Shown: positions 19,850 to 28,985, numbered from the stretch's first letter. The stretch is DNA of 64,000 nt from Pelagibius sp. (GCF_028289705.1 NZ_JANQOI010000086.1:20578-84577), one strand, 5' to 3'. The notes: generated by a model not told the origin, from the letters alone. A program made the numbers and translations.

Positions 19850-20169
19850 CCGCCGGGGCCGCGGACCTGCTGGCGGAGGCCCTGCGCTGGCGGGACGAGG
19901 GCCACAGCGTGGCCGTGGCCACCGTCGTCTCGACCTGGGGTTCCTCGCCCCGCCCTGTCGGCAGCCAACTGATCGTCGACGACCAGCTACGCCTGCAGGG
20001 CTCGGTCTCCGGCGGCTGCATCGAGGGCGCGGTGGTGCATGAGGCCCAGGCCATCATGGCGGGCGCGCCCGGCAAGCTGCTGGAATTCGGCGTCTCCGAC
20101 GAACAGGCCTGGGAAGTGGGGCTCGCCTGCGGCGGCACCATCCGCGTTTTCGTCGAGGCCGTCGAATGA
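19828..20169 (+). CDS. XdhC/CoxI N-terminal domain protein (first half of split XdhC)
   Basis: A 113-residue protein consisting only of the XdhC_CoxI domain: HSVAVATVVSTWGSSPRPVG, then GSVSGGCIEGAVVHEAQ and the LACGGTIRVFVE end. XdhC proteins bind the Mo cofactor, promote its sulfuration and hand it to the hydroxylase. Normally this domain and a Rossmann domain are one chain; here the chain is split. GGAAGGA precedes the ATG at 19828. The stop overlaps the next start by four bases (ATGA), so both halves are probably made in equal amounts. Confidence 0.87.
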   Translation: MAKQEPITAGAADLLAEALRWRDEGHSVAVATVVSTWGSSPRPVGSQLIVDDQLRLQGSVSGGCIEGAVVHEAQAIMAGAPGKLLEFGVSDEQAWEVGLACGGTIRVFVEAVE

Positions 20170-20918
20170 AGCGGGCCCTTCTGGAAGCGCTGCAGGCGGC
20201 GCGCCGGGCCAAGCGGCCGGCGGCCCTCGTCACCGACCTGCGCGACGGCCAACAAGCCTTGATCGTAGACAGCGACCGGCAAGGCGACCTTGCATTGGAC
20301 GCGGGCCTCTTCGCAGCCGTCGAGGCCGCCATCCAGGCCGACCGCAGCGGTCCCCTGGCGGAAGATGACGGGATTTTCGTTCACGTCTTCAATCCGCCCC
20401 TGCGCCTGATCACCGTCGGCGCCGTCCACATCAGCCAGGCCCTTGTGCCCATGGCGCAACTGGCCGGCTACGAGGTGCTGATGGTGGACCCGCGCAAGGC
20501 CTGGGCCAACACGGAGCGCTTTCCCGACGTCACCCTGGTGGAGGGCTGGCCCGACGAGGCCCTGCGCAGCCTGCAGCCGGATCACCGCACCGCGGTCGTG
20601 GTGCTGACCCACGACCCGAAACTGGACGACCCGGCCCTGACGGTCGCCCTGCGCTCCCCGGCCTTCTACATCGGTGCCCTGGGCAGCCGAAAAACCCATG
20701 GCAAGCGCCTGGACCGCCTGCGCGGTGAAGGCCTGGAGGAGGCGGCCCTGGCACGCATTCACGGCCCCATCGGTCTGGCCATCGGCGCCAAGAGCCCGGC
20801 GGAGATCGCCATTGCGATCCTTGCCCAGATGACCCAGGTCCTGCACGGGGCATCGCCCCTGGTCAAAGCGAGGCCGCCGGGCCAGCGCCAGGGCCAGGGC
20901 GCCGAGGCCGCACAATGA
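20166..20918 (+). CDS. XdhC Rossmann-domain protein (second half of split XdhC)
   Basis: A 250-residue protein. Its N-terminal ~80 residues are a degenerate XdhC-like segment, followed by the XdhC_C Rossmann domain: LITVGAVHISQALVPMAQLA, a VMVDPR-like strand (LMVDPRKAW), and FYIGALGSRKTHGKRLDRL. It should complete the Mo-cofactor insertase with the upstream small protein. The C terminus is a Pro/Gln/Arg tail. It overlaps both neighbours by ATGA junctions, so the three genes are translationally coupled. Confidence 0.87.
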   Translation: MKRALLEALQAARRAKRPAALVTDLRDGQQALIVDSDRQGDLALDAGLFAAVEAAIQADRSGPLAEDDGIFVHVFNPPLRLITVGAVHISQALVPMAQLAGYEVLMVDPRKAWANTERFPDVTLVEGWPDEALRSLQPDHRTAVVVLTHDPKLDDPALTVALRSPAFYIGALGSRKTHGKRLDRLRGEGLEEAALARIHGPIGLAIGAKSPAEIAIAILAQMTQVLHGASPLVKARPPGQRQGQGAEAAQ

Positions 20919-22537
20919 TCTTCGGCGAAGTCCCGACCGGCGAGGCGGCGGGTGCCATCCTCGTCCACTCCCTGAAAGCCAAGGGTCTGGCCTTCAAGAA
21001 GGGGCGCCGCCTGTCGAAGGCCGACCTCGCCAAGCTAAACAAGGCCGGGGTCGGGCGCATCGTCGTGGCGCGTCTCGAAGCCGACGAGGTCCATGAGGAC
21101 GAAGCGGCGACGGCGCTGGCCGCTGCGATCTGCGGCCATGGCCTGACGGCCAGCGAGAGCTTCACCGGCCGCTGCAACCTGATGGTCCAGACCCGCGGCC
21201 TGCTGGTGGCGGAGCGGGACCGTATCGATGCCTTGAACCTGGTCGACGAAGCGGTGACCCTGGCGACCCTGCCGCCTTGCGACCTGGTGGAACCGCGCCA
21301 GATGGCCGCGACCATCAAGATCATTCCCTTCGCCATCACCCGCCACGTGCTGGAAGCCTGCCTGGCGGTCATCGGCCGGGGCGAACCGCTGTTGTCCGTT
21401 GCCGCGCTCATGGCGCGCAAGGTAGGGCTGCTGCAGACCGAACTGCCGGGGACGAAGGCGAGCCTGCTGGACAAGACCCGCGATGTCGCGAACCAGCGCC
21501 TGGCCATGCTCGACTGTGCGCCGGCGGTCGAGCGCCGCTGCCCCCACGAACAGGCCCCCGTGACCGCTGCCCTCGCGACCCTGGTCCGGGAGGATTGCGA
21601 GATCATCTTGATGTCCGGCGCCTCGGCCATCGTCGACCGGCGGGACGTGCTGCCGAGCGCCCTTACGGCGGCGGGCGGCAGCGTCGACCATTTCGGGATG
21701 CCGGTGGACCCCGGCAATCTGATCCTCCTGGGGAAGCTGGAGGACCGTCCGGTGGTCGGCCTGCCGGGCTGCGCGCGCTCACCCAAGCTCAACGGTTTCG
21801 ACTGGGTGCTGCGGCGCCTGGTCGCCGGCCTGGAGGTTACCCCGGAAGAGGTCATGCGCATGGGCACCGGCGGCCTTCTGAAGGAGATTGCCAGCCGGCC
21901 CCTGCCCCGCGCCGAGGCCGTGGAGCGCGCCGAAGGTCCGCCCCGGGCGCCGCGCATCGCCGCGGTGGTTCTGGCGGCCGGTCAGTCGCGGCGCATGGGC
22001 AAGCGCAACAAGCTGCTGATCCCCGTCGACGGCACGCCCATGGTCACCCGCGTGGCGGACTGTCTGCTGTCCTCCCAGGCCGCACCCCTGGCCGTGGTGA
22101 CCGGCCACGACTATGCGGCGGTGGAAGCGGCCCTGCCCGAAGGGCGGTTTACCTTGACCCACAATCCGGACTTTGCCAGCGGCCTTTCCTCCTCCCTGAA
22201 GCGCGGGCTCGCCGCCCTGCCGGAAGATATCGACGGGGTGCTGGTCTGCCTGGGCGACATGCCGCGCCTCTCACCCAAGGCCGTCGACCGCCTGATCGCC
22301 GCGTTCGATCCGCTGGAGGGCCGCGCCATCTGCGTGCCCACCTGGCAGGGCAAGCGCGGCAATCCGGTGCTCTTCGCCAAGCGCTTCTTTGCCGAGATGC
22401 AGGAGGTGGCCGGCGACGTGGGCGCGCGGGCCCTGATCGGCGAGCACGCCGAGGCGGTCTGCGAAGTGCCCATGGACGACGATGCCGTGCTTGTGGACGT
22501 CGACACGCCGGAGGCCCTTGCCGCCCTGGGCGCGTAG
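20915..22537 (+). CDS. Molybdopterin-binding / MocA-like nucleotidyltransferase fusion
   Basis: A 540-residue two-domain protein. Residues 1 to about 330 resemble a MoeA/MogA-type molybdopterin-binding domain (MIFGEVPTGEAAGAILVHS; later ILMSGASAIVDRRDVLPSAL and GMPVDPGNLILLG). Residues ~345-535 are a MobA/MocA-like NTP transferase starting with VVLAAGQSRRMGKRNKLL and containing LVCLGDMPRLS. MocA adds CMP to molybdopterin, giving the MCD form used by xanthine-oxidase-family enzymes, so this enzyme probably makes the cofactor for CoxL. It ends the coxE operon. Confidence 0.87.
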   Translation: MIFGEVPTGEAAGAILVHSLKAKGLAFKKGRRLSKADLAKLNKAGVGRIVVARLEADEVHEDEAATALAAAICGHGLTASESFTGRCNLMVQTRGLLVAERDRIDALNLVDEAVTLATLPPCDLVEPRQMAATIKIIPFAITRHVLEACLAVIGRGEPLLSVAALMARKVGLLQTELPGTKASLLDKTRDVANQRLAMLDCAPAVERRCPHEQAPVTAALATLVREDCEIILMSGASAIVDRRDVLPSALTAAGGSVDHFGMPVDPGNLILLGKLEDRPVVGLPGCARSPKLNGFDWVLRRLVAGLEVTPEEVMRMGTGGLLKEIASRPLPRAEAVERAEGPPRAPRIAAVVLAAGQSRRMGKRNKLLIPVDGTPMVTRVADCLLSSQAAPLAVVTGHDYAAVEAALPEGRFTLTHNPDFASGLSSSLKRGLAALPEDIDGVLVCLGDMPRLSPKAVDRLIAAFDPLEGRAICVPTWQGKRGNPVLFAKRFFAEMQEVAGDVGARALIGEHAEAVCEVPMDDDAVLVDVDTPEALAALGA

Positions 22538-22538
22538 C

Positions 22539-22555
22539 GGCCGGCAGAGCCGGCC
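22539..22555. terminator. Short hairpin between convergent genes
   Basis: GGCCGGC-AGA-GCCGGCC sits exactly between the stops of the convergent MocA-like and hydrolase genes. The 7-bp GC stem could serve both directions, but there is no T run, so efficiency is unclear. Confidence 0.45.
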
Positions 22556-23394
22556 TATTGGGGCTGTGCCGTTGTTTCCCGGATGAAGGCCATCACCGCC
22601 TCCACCACCTCGCGGTAGTCCAGCAGGTCGGTGTGCATGGCGGTATCGTGGAACAGGGCCTGCTTCGGCTCGCTGGCCGCTTCGAAGAGCTTCCGGCCGA
22701 AGCGGGCGGGCACCACGCGGTCGCGGGCGCCGTGCATCAGGAACAGCGGCACCTTGATGGAGCCGATGCGCGAGTGCGAGTCCCAGGGGTCGCGGATCAG
22801 CAGGCGCACCGGCAGATACCAGTAGTGGGCGGCAGCCACATCGGCGATGGAACTGGGCGGCGCTTCCAAGACCAGTGCCGCCGGCGGCCGCTCGCTGGCC
22901 AGCTTCACCGAGACCGCGGTGCCCAGGGATTCTCCGAAGATGACGATCTGCCCGGGCTTGTAACCCTGGGCCAGGAGCCAGTCGTGCACCGAGCGGGCAT
23001 CGGCGCTGAGGCCGGTCTCGCTGGGCCTGCCGGGATTGCCGCCGTAGCCGCGGTAGCCGGTGAGCAACAGACCGAATCCCGCGTCGATGAAGGGTCGCAT
23101 CTTGGCCACCCGGTCACCGCGGTGGCCGGCATTGCCATGAAAGTAGAGGATGACCGGCTGGTCCGGGTCGGCCGGCGGGTGGAACCAGTGGGTAAGGGTC
23201 AAGCCCGGTTCCGGCTGCGTCTCGATGGCGCCCATGCCCGGCAGGCCATGGTCCGACAGCCGGGGTGTATTGGTCGCCGCGGGATAGAGCAGGCTGCGCT
23301 GGGCCAGAAACATGACCACCAGCAGAGCCAGATAGGCTGCCAGTAAACCCCAAACGAATCCCATCAGTCCTTTTCCCATCCTCCGCTCCGACAC
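22555..23394 (-). CDS. Alpha/beta hydrolase (BEM46/ABHD13-like), membrane-anchored
   Basis: A protein of up to 279 residues. One N-terminal hydrophobic helix (FVWGLLAAYLALLVVMFLAQ) is followed by an alpha/beta hydrolase fold with oxyanion motif YFHGNAGH, nucleophile elbow GESLG, acid in HGARDRVV and a C-terminal His near HTDLLDY. This is the usual pattern of serine hydrolases of the BEM46/ABHD13 group. Substrate unknown. The start could be the GTG at 23394 or ATGs at 23379 or 23364; the last has AAAAGGA before it. It converges on the MocA-like gene. Confidence 0.85.
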   Translation of the reverse strand: MSERRMGKGLMGFVWGLLAAYLALLVVMFLAQRSLLYPAATNTPRLSDHGLPGMGAIETQPEPGLTLTHWFHPPADPDQPVILYFHGNAGHRGDRVAKMRPFIDAGFGLLLTGYRGYGGNPGRPSETGLSADARSVHDWLLAQGYKPGQIVIFGESLGTAVSVKLASERPPAALVLEAPPSSIADVAAAHYWYLPVRLLIRDPWDSHSRIGSIKVPLFLMHGARDRVVPARFGRKLFEAASEPKQALFHDTAMHTDLLDYREVVEAVMAFIRETTAQPQ

Positions 23395-23591
23395 CCTTGT
23401 GAAAAGGCGGCCGTCATCGACGCGAAACTGCTGGCCAAGTGTAGCTCAAAGGCATTTACGGAGGTTAACCAACCGCAACCATTGCGAGATCGATTCCGAA
23501 GACGCATTATACCTAAAGTAGGATTCCGGCTCCGCGACTGCGCAGCCGCACTGCTTGGTGTCTTGATGCCGAACACAGGGAAGAAACAAAC

Positions 23592-24029
23592 ATGAGACCA
23601 CTTCACTGGCTCCTTGCGATCCTCTCGCTATGCATCGTCGAAATAGACGGGGCAAGGGCATTCGATTTGCCGCGATACGGCGATCCGAAGGAACCAATAG
23701 AGCAGATGCTCAAGCCTTTGCTTGAAACGGACCGCGAAGGTTTCGCAGAGACCATGAAGAAACACTATGGTGATCAAGGACGCCAAGTTGTCGGCTGGGT
23801 TTTCGACAGCTTTCTGGTGGACGATGAAAAGGTGAACTATGTGGATCAACTGGAATCCGAGGAGCTCGGGGATACGCTGAAGCGCTATATCTACGTCATC
23901 CGCACATCATCCGATGACTTCCTCTTTCTGCAGTTCTTTCTGGCGAAGGCATCGGGCGGCTGGGTCGCTCACAACATAGACATTCAAACGGAAATCAGCG
24001 AGTTCATCCCGGGATGGGAGTCTCCCTAG
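23592..24029 (+). CDS. Secreted protein of unknown function
   Basis: A 145-residue protein with a signal peptide (LLAILSLCIVEIDGARAF) and a mature part rich in charged residues (MLKPLLETDREGFAETMKKH, FLQFFLAKASGGWVAHNIDI). I do not recognise it. The ending WVAHNIDIQTE followed by a hydrophobic residue pattern is reminiscent of DUF4864/NTF2-like small periplasmic proteins, but this is weak. The ATG at 23592 follows GGGAAGAAAC. Its base composition is a little more AT-rich than its neighbours. Confidence 0.7.
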   Translation: MRPLHWLLAILSLCIVEIDGARAFDLPRYGDPKEPIEQMLKPLLETDREGFAETMKKHYGDQGRQVVGWVFDSFLVDDEKVNYVDQLESEELGDTLKRYIYVIRTSSDDFLFLQFFLAKASGGWVAHNIDIQTEISEFIPGWESP

Positions 24030-24056
24030 CGAGACCGCTTGCGAACGGACCCATGT

Positions 24057-24437
24057 CTACGGCCACTCCTTCGCGCCCTCTTCGAAGCCGGGGCGCTGCG
24101 GCCTGACGACACAGAAGCGGTGGCCGCTGGGCGCCTCCATGATCCACCAGGTGCGAACCTGGGCGATGCGCTTGGCCCCCAGCTTCTCCAGCCGCTGCAC
24201 CTCCGCCTCTATGTCGTCGGTCTCGATGTCGAGATGGGCGCGGCTGGGATGGTCGACCTGCTGCAGAAGCAGCTTGGGAAACTCCACAGGCGTCGCGAGA
24301 TCCCGGTAGCGTGGATCCTGCCCCTCTCGTAAGGGGGCCGCCTCCCAGCCGAGAGCAGCCCCCCAAAAGGCGGCGTCCCGTTCGAAGTCATCGCTTTGAC
24401 AGTCGAGGACAACGGCGGCAAGGCGGCTCTTGTGCAT
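24057..24437 (-). CDS. VOC (glyoxalase-like) family protein
   Basis: A 126-residue single-domain VOC protein: AVVLDCQSDDFERDAAFWGA at the N terminus, HLDIETDDIEAEVQRLEKLG in the middle and EAPSGHRFCVVRPQR at the end, the Glyoxalase_6 pattern. VOC proteins bind a metal and act as lyases, dioxygenases or resistance proteins; which applies here cannot be told. GAGAGAGG precedes the ATG at 24437. The class II aldolase gene lies just upstream on the same strand, 29 bases away, so they may be co-transcribed. Confidence 0.85.
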   Translation of the reverse strand: MHKSRLAAVVLDCQSDDFERDAAFWGAALGWEAAPLREGQDPRYRDLATPVEFPKLLLQQVDHPSRAHLDIETDDIEAEVQRLEKLGAKRIAQVRTWWIMEAPSGHRFCVVRPQRPGFEEGAKEWP

Positions 24438-24466
24438 CGGCAGACCTCTCTCTCGCTTGCTGGGTC

Positions 24467-25195
24467 TCAGTTCACGTAGGTGGCGTCCTCGGCATCGAGC
24501 AGGCGCTTCAGCGCGGCGAAATGCGCGTTGGCATAGCGCTGCTCGACATCGGGCTTGGTGAAGGTGGTCGCGGCAATGTTGTCAGTGACCCGCTTCAGCG
24601 GGCGGCCCGTGGACAGCGCCAGCACCTGCAACTGGCAGGCCTTCTCCAGGTAATAGAGATCCTCGAAAGCCTTGGCGACGCTGCCGCCGACCACGACCAC
24701 GCCATGGTTGGCCAGGAACAGCACCCGCTTGTCGCCCAGGGCGGCCGCCATGCGCTCGCCCTCGTCCACATCTCCGGCCAGCCCGTTGTAGGAGGGGTCA
24801 TAGGCCACGTCGTTGTAGTAGCGCAGCGCGTTCTGGCTGATCGGCTCCAGCGGCGTGTCTTCCAGGGAGGTCAGGGTGGTGGCATAGGGCATGTGGGTGT
24901 GCAGCACGCAGGTGGCGCGGGGATGGCGCATGTGGATGCGCGAATGGATGCAGAAGGCGGTGGTCTCCAGCTCCCCGTCGCCCTCGAGCACGCGGCCGTC
25001 GTTGTCTACCAGAAGCAGATCGCTGGCCCTGATCTGCGACCAGTGGAGGCCGAAGGGATTGACCAGGAAACAGCCCGGCCGTTCCGGCGGCGCATAGCTG
25101 AAGTGGTTGCAGATGCCTTCGTTCAGATCAAAGCGCGCCGCCAGCCGCAGGGCGGCCGCCAGATCGACACGCGCCTGGCTCAGGGAGTCGTCCAT
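24467..25195 (-). CDS. Class II aldolase/adducin family protein
   Basis: A 242-residue protein of the araD-like family. It has [18 protein letters not shown] near the start, the metal-binding [10 protein letters not shown] and the later [20 protein letters not shown]. Members use Zn2+ to cleave sugar phosphates or act as decarboxylases on related substrates. I placed the start at the ATG at 25195, which has AAGGAG eight bases before it; a TTG precedes it directly. It is divergent from adhC. Confidence 0.87.
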   Translation of the reverse strand: MDDSLSQARVDLAAALRLAARFDLNEGICNHFSYAPPERPGCFLVNPFGLHWSQIRASDLLLVDNDGRVLEGDGELETTAFCIHSRIHMRHPRATCVLHTHMPYATTLTSLEDTPLEPISQNALRYYNDVAYDPSYNGLAGDVDEGERMAAALGDKRVLFLANHGVVVVGGSVAKAFEDLYYLEKACQLQVLALSTGRPLKRVTDNIAATTFTKPDVEQRYANAHFAALKRLLDAEDATYVN

Positions 25196-25376
25196 CAAGC
25201 ACTCCTTCGATACCCAAGGGCCCTTCGCGGGACCCCGTCACTCTCTTATCCTAATGCCGGCCCCGCCACAAAACCTAGCGCGGCACGCGGCCCGGGAGTG
25301 GCGGTCAGCCGGCAGTCATCCTAGACTAGCCTCACAATCAGTCGATTCTCAAAATCGTTCCTTTGGGGGAAGCTAC

Positions 25377-26486
25377 ATGGACGTGCGCGCAGCGGTGGCC
25401 TTTGAGGCCGGCAAACCCTTGTCGATCGAAACGGTGCAGTTGGAGGGCCCCAGGGAGGGCGAGGTCCTGGTGGAGGTCAAGGCGACCGGGGTCTGCCATA
25501 CCGATGCCTTCACCCTGTCCGGCGAAGATCCGGAAGGCCTCTTTCCGGCAATCCTCGGTCACGAAGGGGCCGGCGTGGTGGTCGACGTCGGGGCCGGCGT
25601 CACCTCGCTGAAGAAAGGCGACCACGTCATTCCGCTCTATACCCCCGAATGCCGCCAGTGCGAATACTGCCTGAACCCCAAGACCAATCTCTGCCAGGCC
25701 ATCCGGACCACCCAGGGCCAGGGCCTGATGCCCGACGGCAGCAGCCGCTTCTCCCTGGACGGCAAGCCGGTGCTCCACTACATGGGCTGCTCCACCTTCT
25801 CCAACTACACGGTCCTGCCGGAGATCGCCCTGGCCAAGGTGCGCGAGGACGCGCCCTTCGACAAGATCTGCTACATCGGCTGCGGCGTCACCACCGGCGT
25901 CGGTGCCGTGGTCAACACGGCAAACGTCGAGCCGGGCGCCAACGTGGTGGTCTTCGGCCTCGGCGGCATCGGCCTGAATGTGATCCAGGGCGCCCGCCTG
26001 GTCGGCGCCAACATGATCGTCGGGGTCGACACCAACCCGGCCAAGAAGGCGCTGGCCGAGCAGTTCGGCATGACCCACTTCGTCAATCCCAAGGAGGTGG
26101 AGGGCGATATCGCGCCCTATCTCGTCGATCTCACCGGTGGCGGCGCCGACTACAGCTTCGAGTGCATCGGCAACGTCAATACCATGCGCCAGGCCCTGGA
26201 GTGCTGCCACAAGGGCTGGGGCGTGTCGGTGATCATCGGCGTCGCCGGCGCCGGCCAGGAGATCGCCACCCGCCCCTTCCAGCTCGTCACCGGGCGCGTT
26301 TGGAAGGGCACGGCCTTCGGCGGCGCGCGCGGCCGCACCGACGTGCCGCGGATCGTCGACTGGTACATGGAGGGTAAGATCAACATCGACGATTTGATTA
26401 CCCACACCATGCCGCTGGATGAGATCAACAACGCCTTCGACCTGATGCACGAGGGCAAGTCCATCCGCAGCGTGATCGTGTACTAG
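25377..26486 (+). CDS. adhC: S-(hydroxymethyl)glutathione dehydrogenase / class III alcohol dehydrogenase
   Basis: A 369-residue zinc alcohol dehydrogenase of class III. The catalytic-zinc Cys in [18 protein letters not shown] and the GHEGAG His/Glu are present, the structural zinc site is [15 protein letters not shown], and the NAD fold has [13 protein letters not shown]. It oxidises S-hydroxymethylglutathione (formed from formaldehyde and glutathione) to S-formylglutathione. The ATG at 25377 follows GGGGGAAG. The downstream fghA completes the pathway to formate. Confidence 0.95.
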   Translation: MDVRAAVAFEAGKPLSIETVQLEGPREGEVLVEVKATGVCHTDAFTLSGEDPEGLFPAILGHEGAGVVVDVGAGVTSLKKGDHVIPLYTPECRQCEYCLNPKTNLCQAIRTTQGQGLMPDGSSRFSLDGKPVLHYMGCSTFSNYTVLPEIALAKVREDAPFDKICYIGCGVTTGVGAVVNTANVEPGANVVVFGLGGIGLNVIQGARLVGANMIVGVDTNPAKKALAEQFGMTHFVNPKEVEGDIAPYLVDLTGGGADYSFECIGNVNTMRQALECCHKGWGVSVIIGVAGAGQEIATRPFQLVTGRVWKGTAFGGARGRTDVPRIVDWYMEGKINIDDLITHTMPLDEINNAFDLMHEGKSIRSVIVY

Positions 26487-26663
26487 AGCTTCCAGCTCAC
26501 CGAGAGTTCGACAGGCCGGCGCGCCTAGGGCAGACCGGCAAAAAGCGATATCATGGGTGGATTCGCCGGGCACGCGCTGTGTGGGGGAGCGCTGCCCATT
26601 CGAGGGGCTGCCAAGGGGCCACATAGAAAAGCCCCTGCCCCCAAAAGAACAGTCGGGGTGGGA

Positions 26664-27506
26664 ATGGATCTAACCATCGTCAGCCAGCAGCGCTGCTTCG
26701 AGGGCACGCAGGGCTTCTACAGTCATGCCTCCGCCGTCTGTGGCGGCGCCATGAACTTCTCCGTCTTTCAACCGCCGCAGGCCAGGGGCGGCACCAAGGT
26801 CCCGCTGGTCACCTTTCTTTCCGGCCTCACCTGCACGGAGGAAAACTTCACCGTGAAGGCCGGCGCGCAGCGGGTGGCCGCGGAACTCGGCCTCATGCTG
26901 CTGGTGCCCGATACCTCGCCGCGGGGCTGCGGCTACCCGGGGGAAGACGACGACTATGATTTCGGCAGCGGCGCCGGGTTCTACCTCGATGCCACCGAAG
27001 CCCCCTGGTCCGAACGCTATCGTATGTACAGCTACATCACCGAGGAACTGCCCGCCCTGCTGGCCGAGCACTTTCCGGCCGACTTGGGCCGCCAGGGCAT
27101 CCTCGGGCATTCCATGGGCGGGCATGGAGCGCTCACCCTCCATCTGAAGAACCCGGGGGTCTATCGCTCGGTCTCGGCCCTGGCGCCGATCTGCGCGCCC
27201 AGCCAGTGCCCCTGGGGCCGCAAGGCCTTCACCGGGTACCTGGGGGGCGACGAGGCGGCCTGGGCGGACTACGACACCTGCGCGCTGATCCGGCGCCAGC
27301 CCTCCGACGCCCAGCTCTTCATCGACCAGGGGGCCGAGGATCCCTTTCTCAGCGAGCAACTGATGCCGGATCTGCTGGTGGAAGCCTGCGAGGAGGCGGG
27401 CCAGCACTTTGAGTTCCGCATGCAGCCGGACTACGATCACAGCTACTACTTCATTCAAACCTTCATCGAGGATCACCTGCGTCACCACGCCAAGATCCTG
27501 GGCTGA
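26664..27506 (+). CDS. fghA: S-formylglutathione hydrolase
   Basis: A 280-residue esterase-D-type hydrolase, the family's usual length. It has SGLTCTEENFTVKAGAQR, the nucleophile GHSMGGHG (Ser150) and the C-terminal His in PDYDHSYYFI. It splits S-formylglutathione into formate and glutathione, the step after AdhC. The start ATG at 26664 follows GGGGTGGG and fits the family N terminus (MDLTIVSQQRCFEGTQGFYS). The 177-base gap after adhC has no clear terminator. Confidence 0.94.
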   Translation: MDLTIVSQQRCFEGTQGFYSHASAVCGGAMNFSVFQPPQARGGTKVPLVTFLSGLTCTEENFTVKAGAQRVAAELGLMLLVPDTSPRGCGYPGEDDDYDFGSGAGFYLDATEAPWSERYRMYSYITEELPALLAEHFPADLGRQGILGHSMGGHGALTLHLKNPGVYRSVSALAPICAPSQCPWGRKAFTGYLGGDEAAWADYDTCALIRRQPSDAQLFIDQGAEDPFLSEQLMPDLLVEACEEAGQHFEFRMQPDYDHSYYFIQTFIEDHLRHHAKILG

Positions 27507-27522
27507 GGAGTTCGCGACGGCG

Positions 27523-28452
27523 ATGGAGGAAGAGGTCTATCGCAATTCCGGGATCGACAAGCGGGAGCTGAAGGCGCTGTCGCGCCGCAGCGACGCGAAG
27601 GGGCTGCTGCAGCTCGCGCGACACCTGGGGCTGCTGTCGGTCACCGGCGCGGCGGTTCTCCTGGCCGGCCATCCGCTGGTCTATGCCGCCGCGCTCCTCG
27701 GTCACGGCATCGCTCTCGCCTTTCTCTTCGCGCCGCTGCACGAGACGATCCACCGGACCGCCTTTGAGAGCCGATGGCTGAACGACGGACTGGCCCGGAT
27801 TTGCGGCCTGGTGCTCCTGCTGCCGCCGTCCTATTTCCGGCTGTTTCACTTTCAGCATCACCGCTTCACCCAGGACCCGGAGCGCGATCCGGAACTGGCG
27901 CGCCCGGCCATCGACAGCCTGCGGGCGTATCTGCTTCACGTCTCCGGCCTGCCCTACTGGCGCGAGCGCATCGGCACCCTGTTGAAACACGCCCTGGGGC
28001 GGGTAGACGAGGGTTTCATTCCGGCAAGACAGCGGCGTGAGATCGCCAACGAGGCGCGGGCCTACCTGGCAGTCTATTGCCTGCTGGCGGGAGCAAGCCT
28101 CGCGGCCGGCTCAATGCTGTTGCTGGCGCTTTGGGTGCTGCCGCTGCTGCTGGGCCAGCCGGCGTTGCGGCTCTTCCTGATGGCAGAGCACGGGGGCTGC
28201 CCACGCAGCGCCGACATGCTGGTGAACTCCCGCACGACCCACACCCTTCGCCCGCTGCAGTGGCTGTCCTGGAACATGAACCGGCACAGCGCGCACCATG
28301 CCTATCCCGCGGTGCCGTTCCACGCCCTTCCGGATGCCGACGGCATGTTGGCCGGGCAGACTGTTTTCCGCAGTGAGGGATACATAGAGGTCCACCGCGC
28401 CCTGCTCGCCGCCCTCTGGCGGCGGAACGCGGAGCAGCCCGCGGCGTTCTGA
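27523..28452 (+). CDS. Membrane fatty acid desaturase family protein
   Basis: A 309-residue integral membrane protein with the three His boxes of the desaturase/hydroxylase superfamily: HETIH, HFQHHR and NRHSAHHAYP, plus several hydrophobic segments (GAAVLLAGHPLVYAAALLG, LLLALWVLPLLLG). The di-iron enzyme would desaturate or hydroxylate a lipid or a small hydrophobic compound. It starts 16 bases after fghA (ATG at 27523, with GAGGAG somewhat upstream), so it is probably in the formaldehyde operon. Closest type (fatty acid desaturase versus beta-carotene hydroxylase-like) cannot be settled by eye. Confidence 0.85.
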   Translation: MEEEVYRNSGIDKRELKALSRRSDAKGLLQLARHLGLLSVTGAAVLLAGHPLVYAAALLGHGIALAFLFAPLHETIHRTAFESRWLNDGLARICGLVLLLPPSYFRLFHFQHHRFTQDPERDPELARPAIDSLRAYLLHVSGLPYWRERIGTLLKHALGRVDEGFIPARQRREIANEARAYLAVYCLLAGASLAAGSMLLLALWVLPLLLGQPALRLFLMAEHGGCPRSADMLVNSRTTHTLRPLQWLSWNMNRHSAHHAYPAVPFHALPDADGMLAGQTVFRSEGYIEVHRALLAALWRRNAEQPAAF

Positions 28453-28511
28453 ACTCTCGACCGTCCTGGCTTTACTAAATTGTGGTAAAGACGGCCAGCA
28501 AGACTTTGATT

Positions 28512-28985
28512 TCAGGCGACATCCTCGTCGGCGACCAGCGCGGGGATCAAGCCGACGTCGCCGCGGATCTGGCCGCCCGTCCTGATCATGATCTCCGAGT
28601 AGCGGATGGTGCCGCTGACCCGCCCGGTCGCTTCGATGGTCAGCAGACCCCGCACCGTCAGTTCGCCTTCGGTCTGGCCGGCGACGGTTGCCGTTTCGAC
28701 GCTCGCCTCGCCCTCGAAGACCCCGTCTTTATGAACCTTCAGATCGTCGGCTTCCAGCGCGGCCTCGACGCGCCCTTCGACAACCAGGGTGTGACAGGAC
28801 TCGATCTCGCCTTTGACGAAAATGCCCTTGCCGACCACCAGGGTGCCGCCTGATTTGTCGTCCGAAGCCGCCTTCACCCCCGCTGCCTCGGCCTTCGCAA
28901 GGCCCAACACGCCCGCACTCGGGCGCACAGCCAGCGCCGGCTCGGCCGCGGTCACGGTCCGGCGCGGTTGAAATGTCTTTGCCAT
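28512..28985 (-). CDS. Bactofilin family polymer-forming cytoskeletal protein
   Basis: A 157-residue bactofilin. Disordered N- and short C-terminal tails flank a right-handed beta-helix built from repeats such as GTLVVGKGIFVKGEIES, HTLVVEGRVEAALEADDLKV and ELTVRGLLTIEATGRVSGTI. Bactofilins polymerise without nucleotide and organise cell-wall or stalk enzymes. I used the ATG at 28985; the frame continues 20 codons upstream without a better site. It converges on the desaturase gene and follows the PAS_5 gene on the same strand by about 108 bases. Confidence 0.9.
   Translation of the reverse strand: MAKTFQPRRTVTAAEPALAVRPSAGVLGLAKAEAAGVKAASDDKSGGTLVVGKGIFVKGEIESCHTLVVEGRVEAALEADDLKVHKDGVFEGEASVETATVAGQTEGELTVRGLLTIEATGRVSGTIRYSEIMIRTGGQIRGDVGLIPALVADEDVA

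Noticed and set aside
21277..23346. 689-codon plus-strand frame across the MocA-like gene and the hydrolase
   Set aside because: Out of frame with the MocA domain and antisense to the hydrolase; composition is Arg/Gly/Pro-rich.
28453..28511. Terminator between desaturase and bactofilin genes
   Set aside because: Only a six-pair CTTTAC/GTAAAG stem with a loose loop and no T run; too weak to list.
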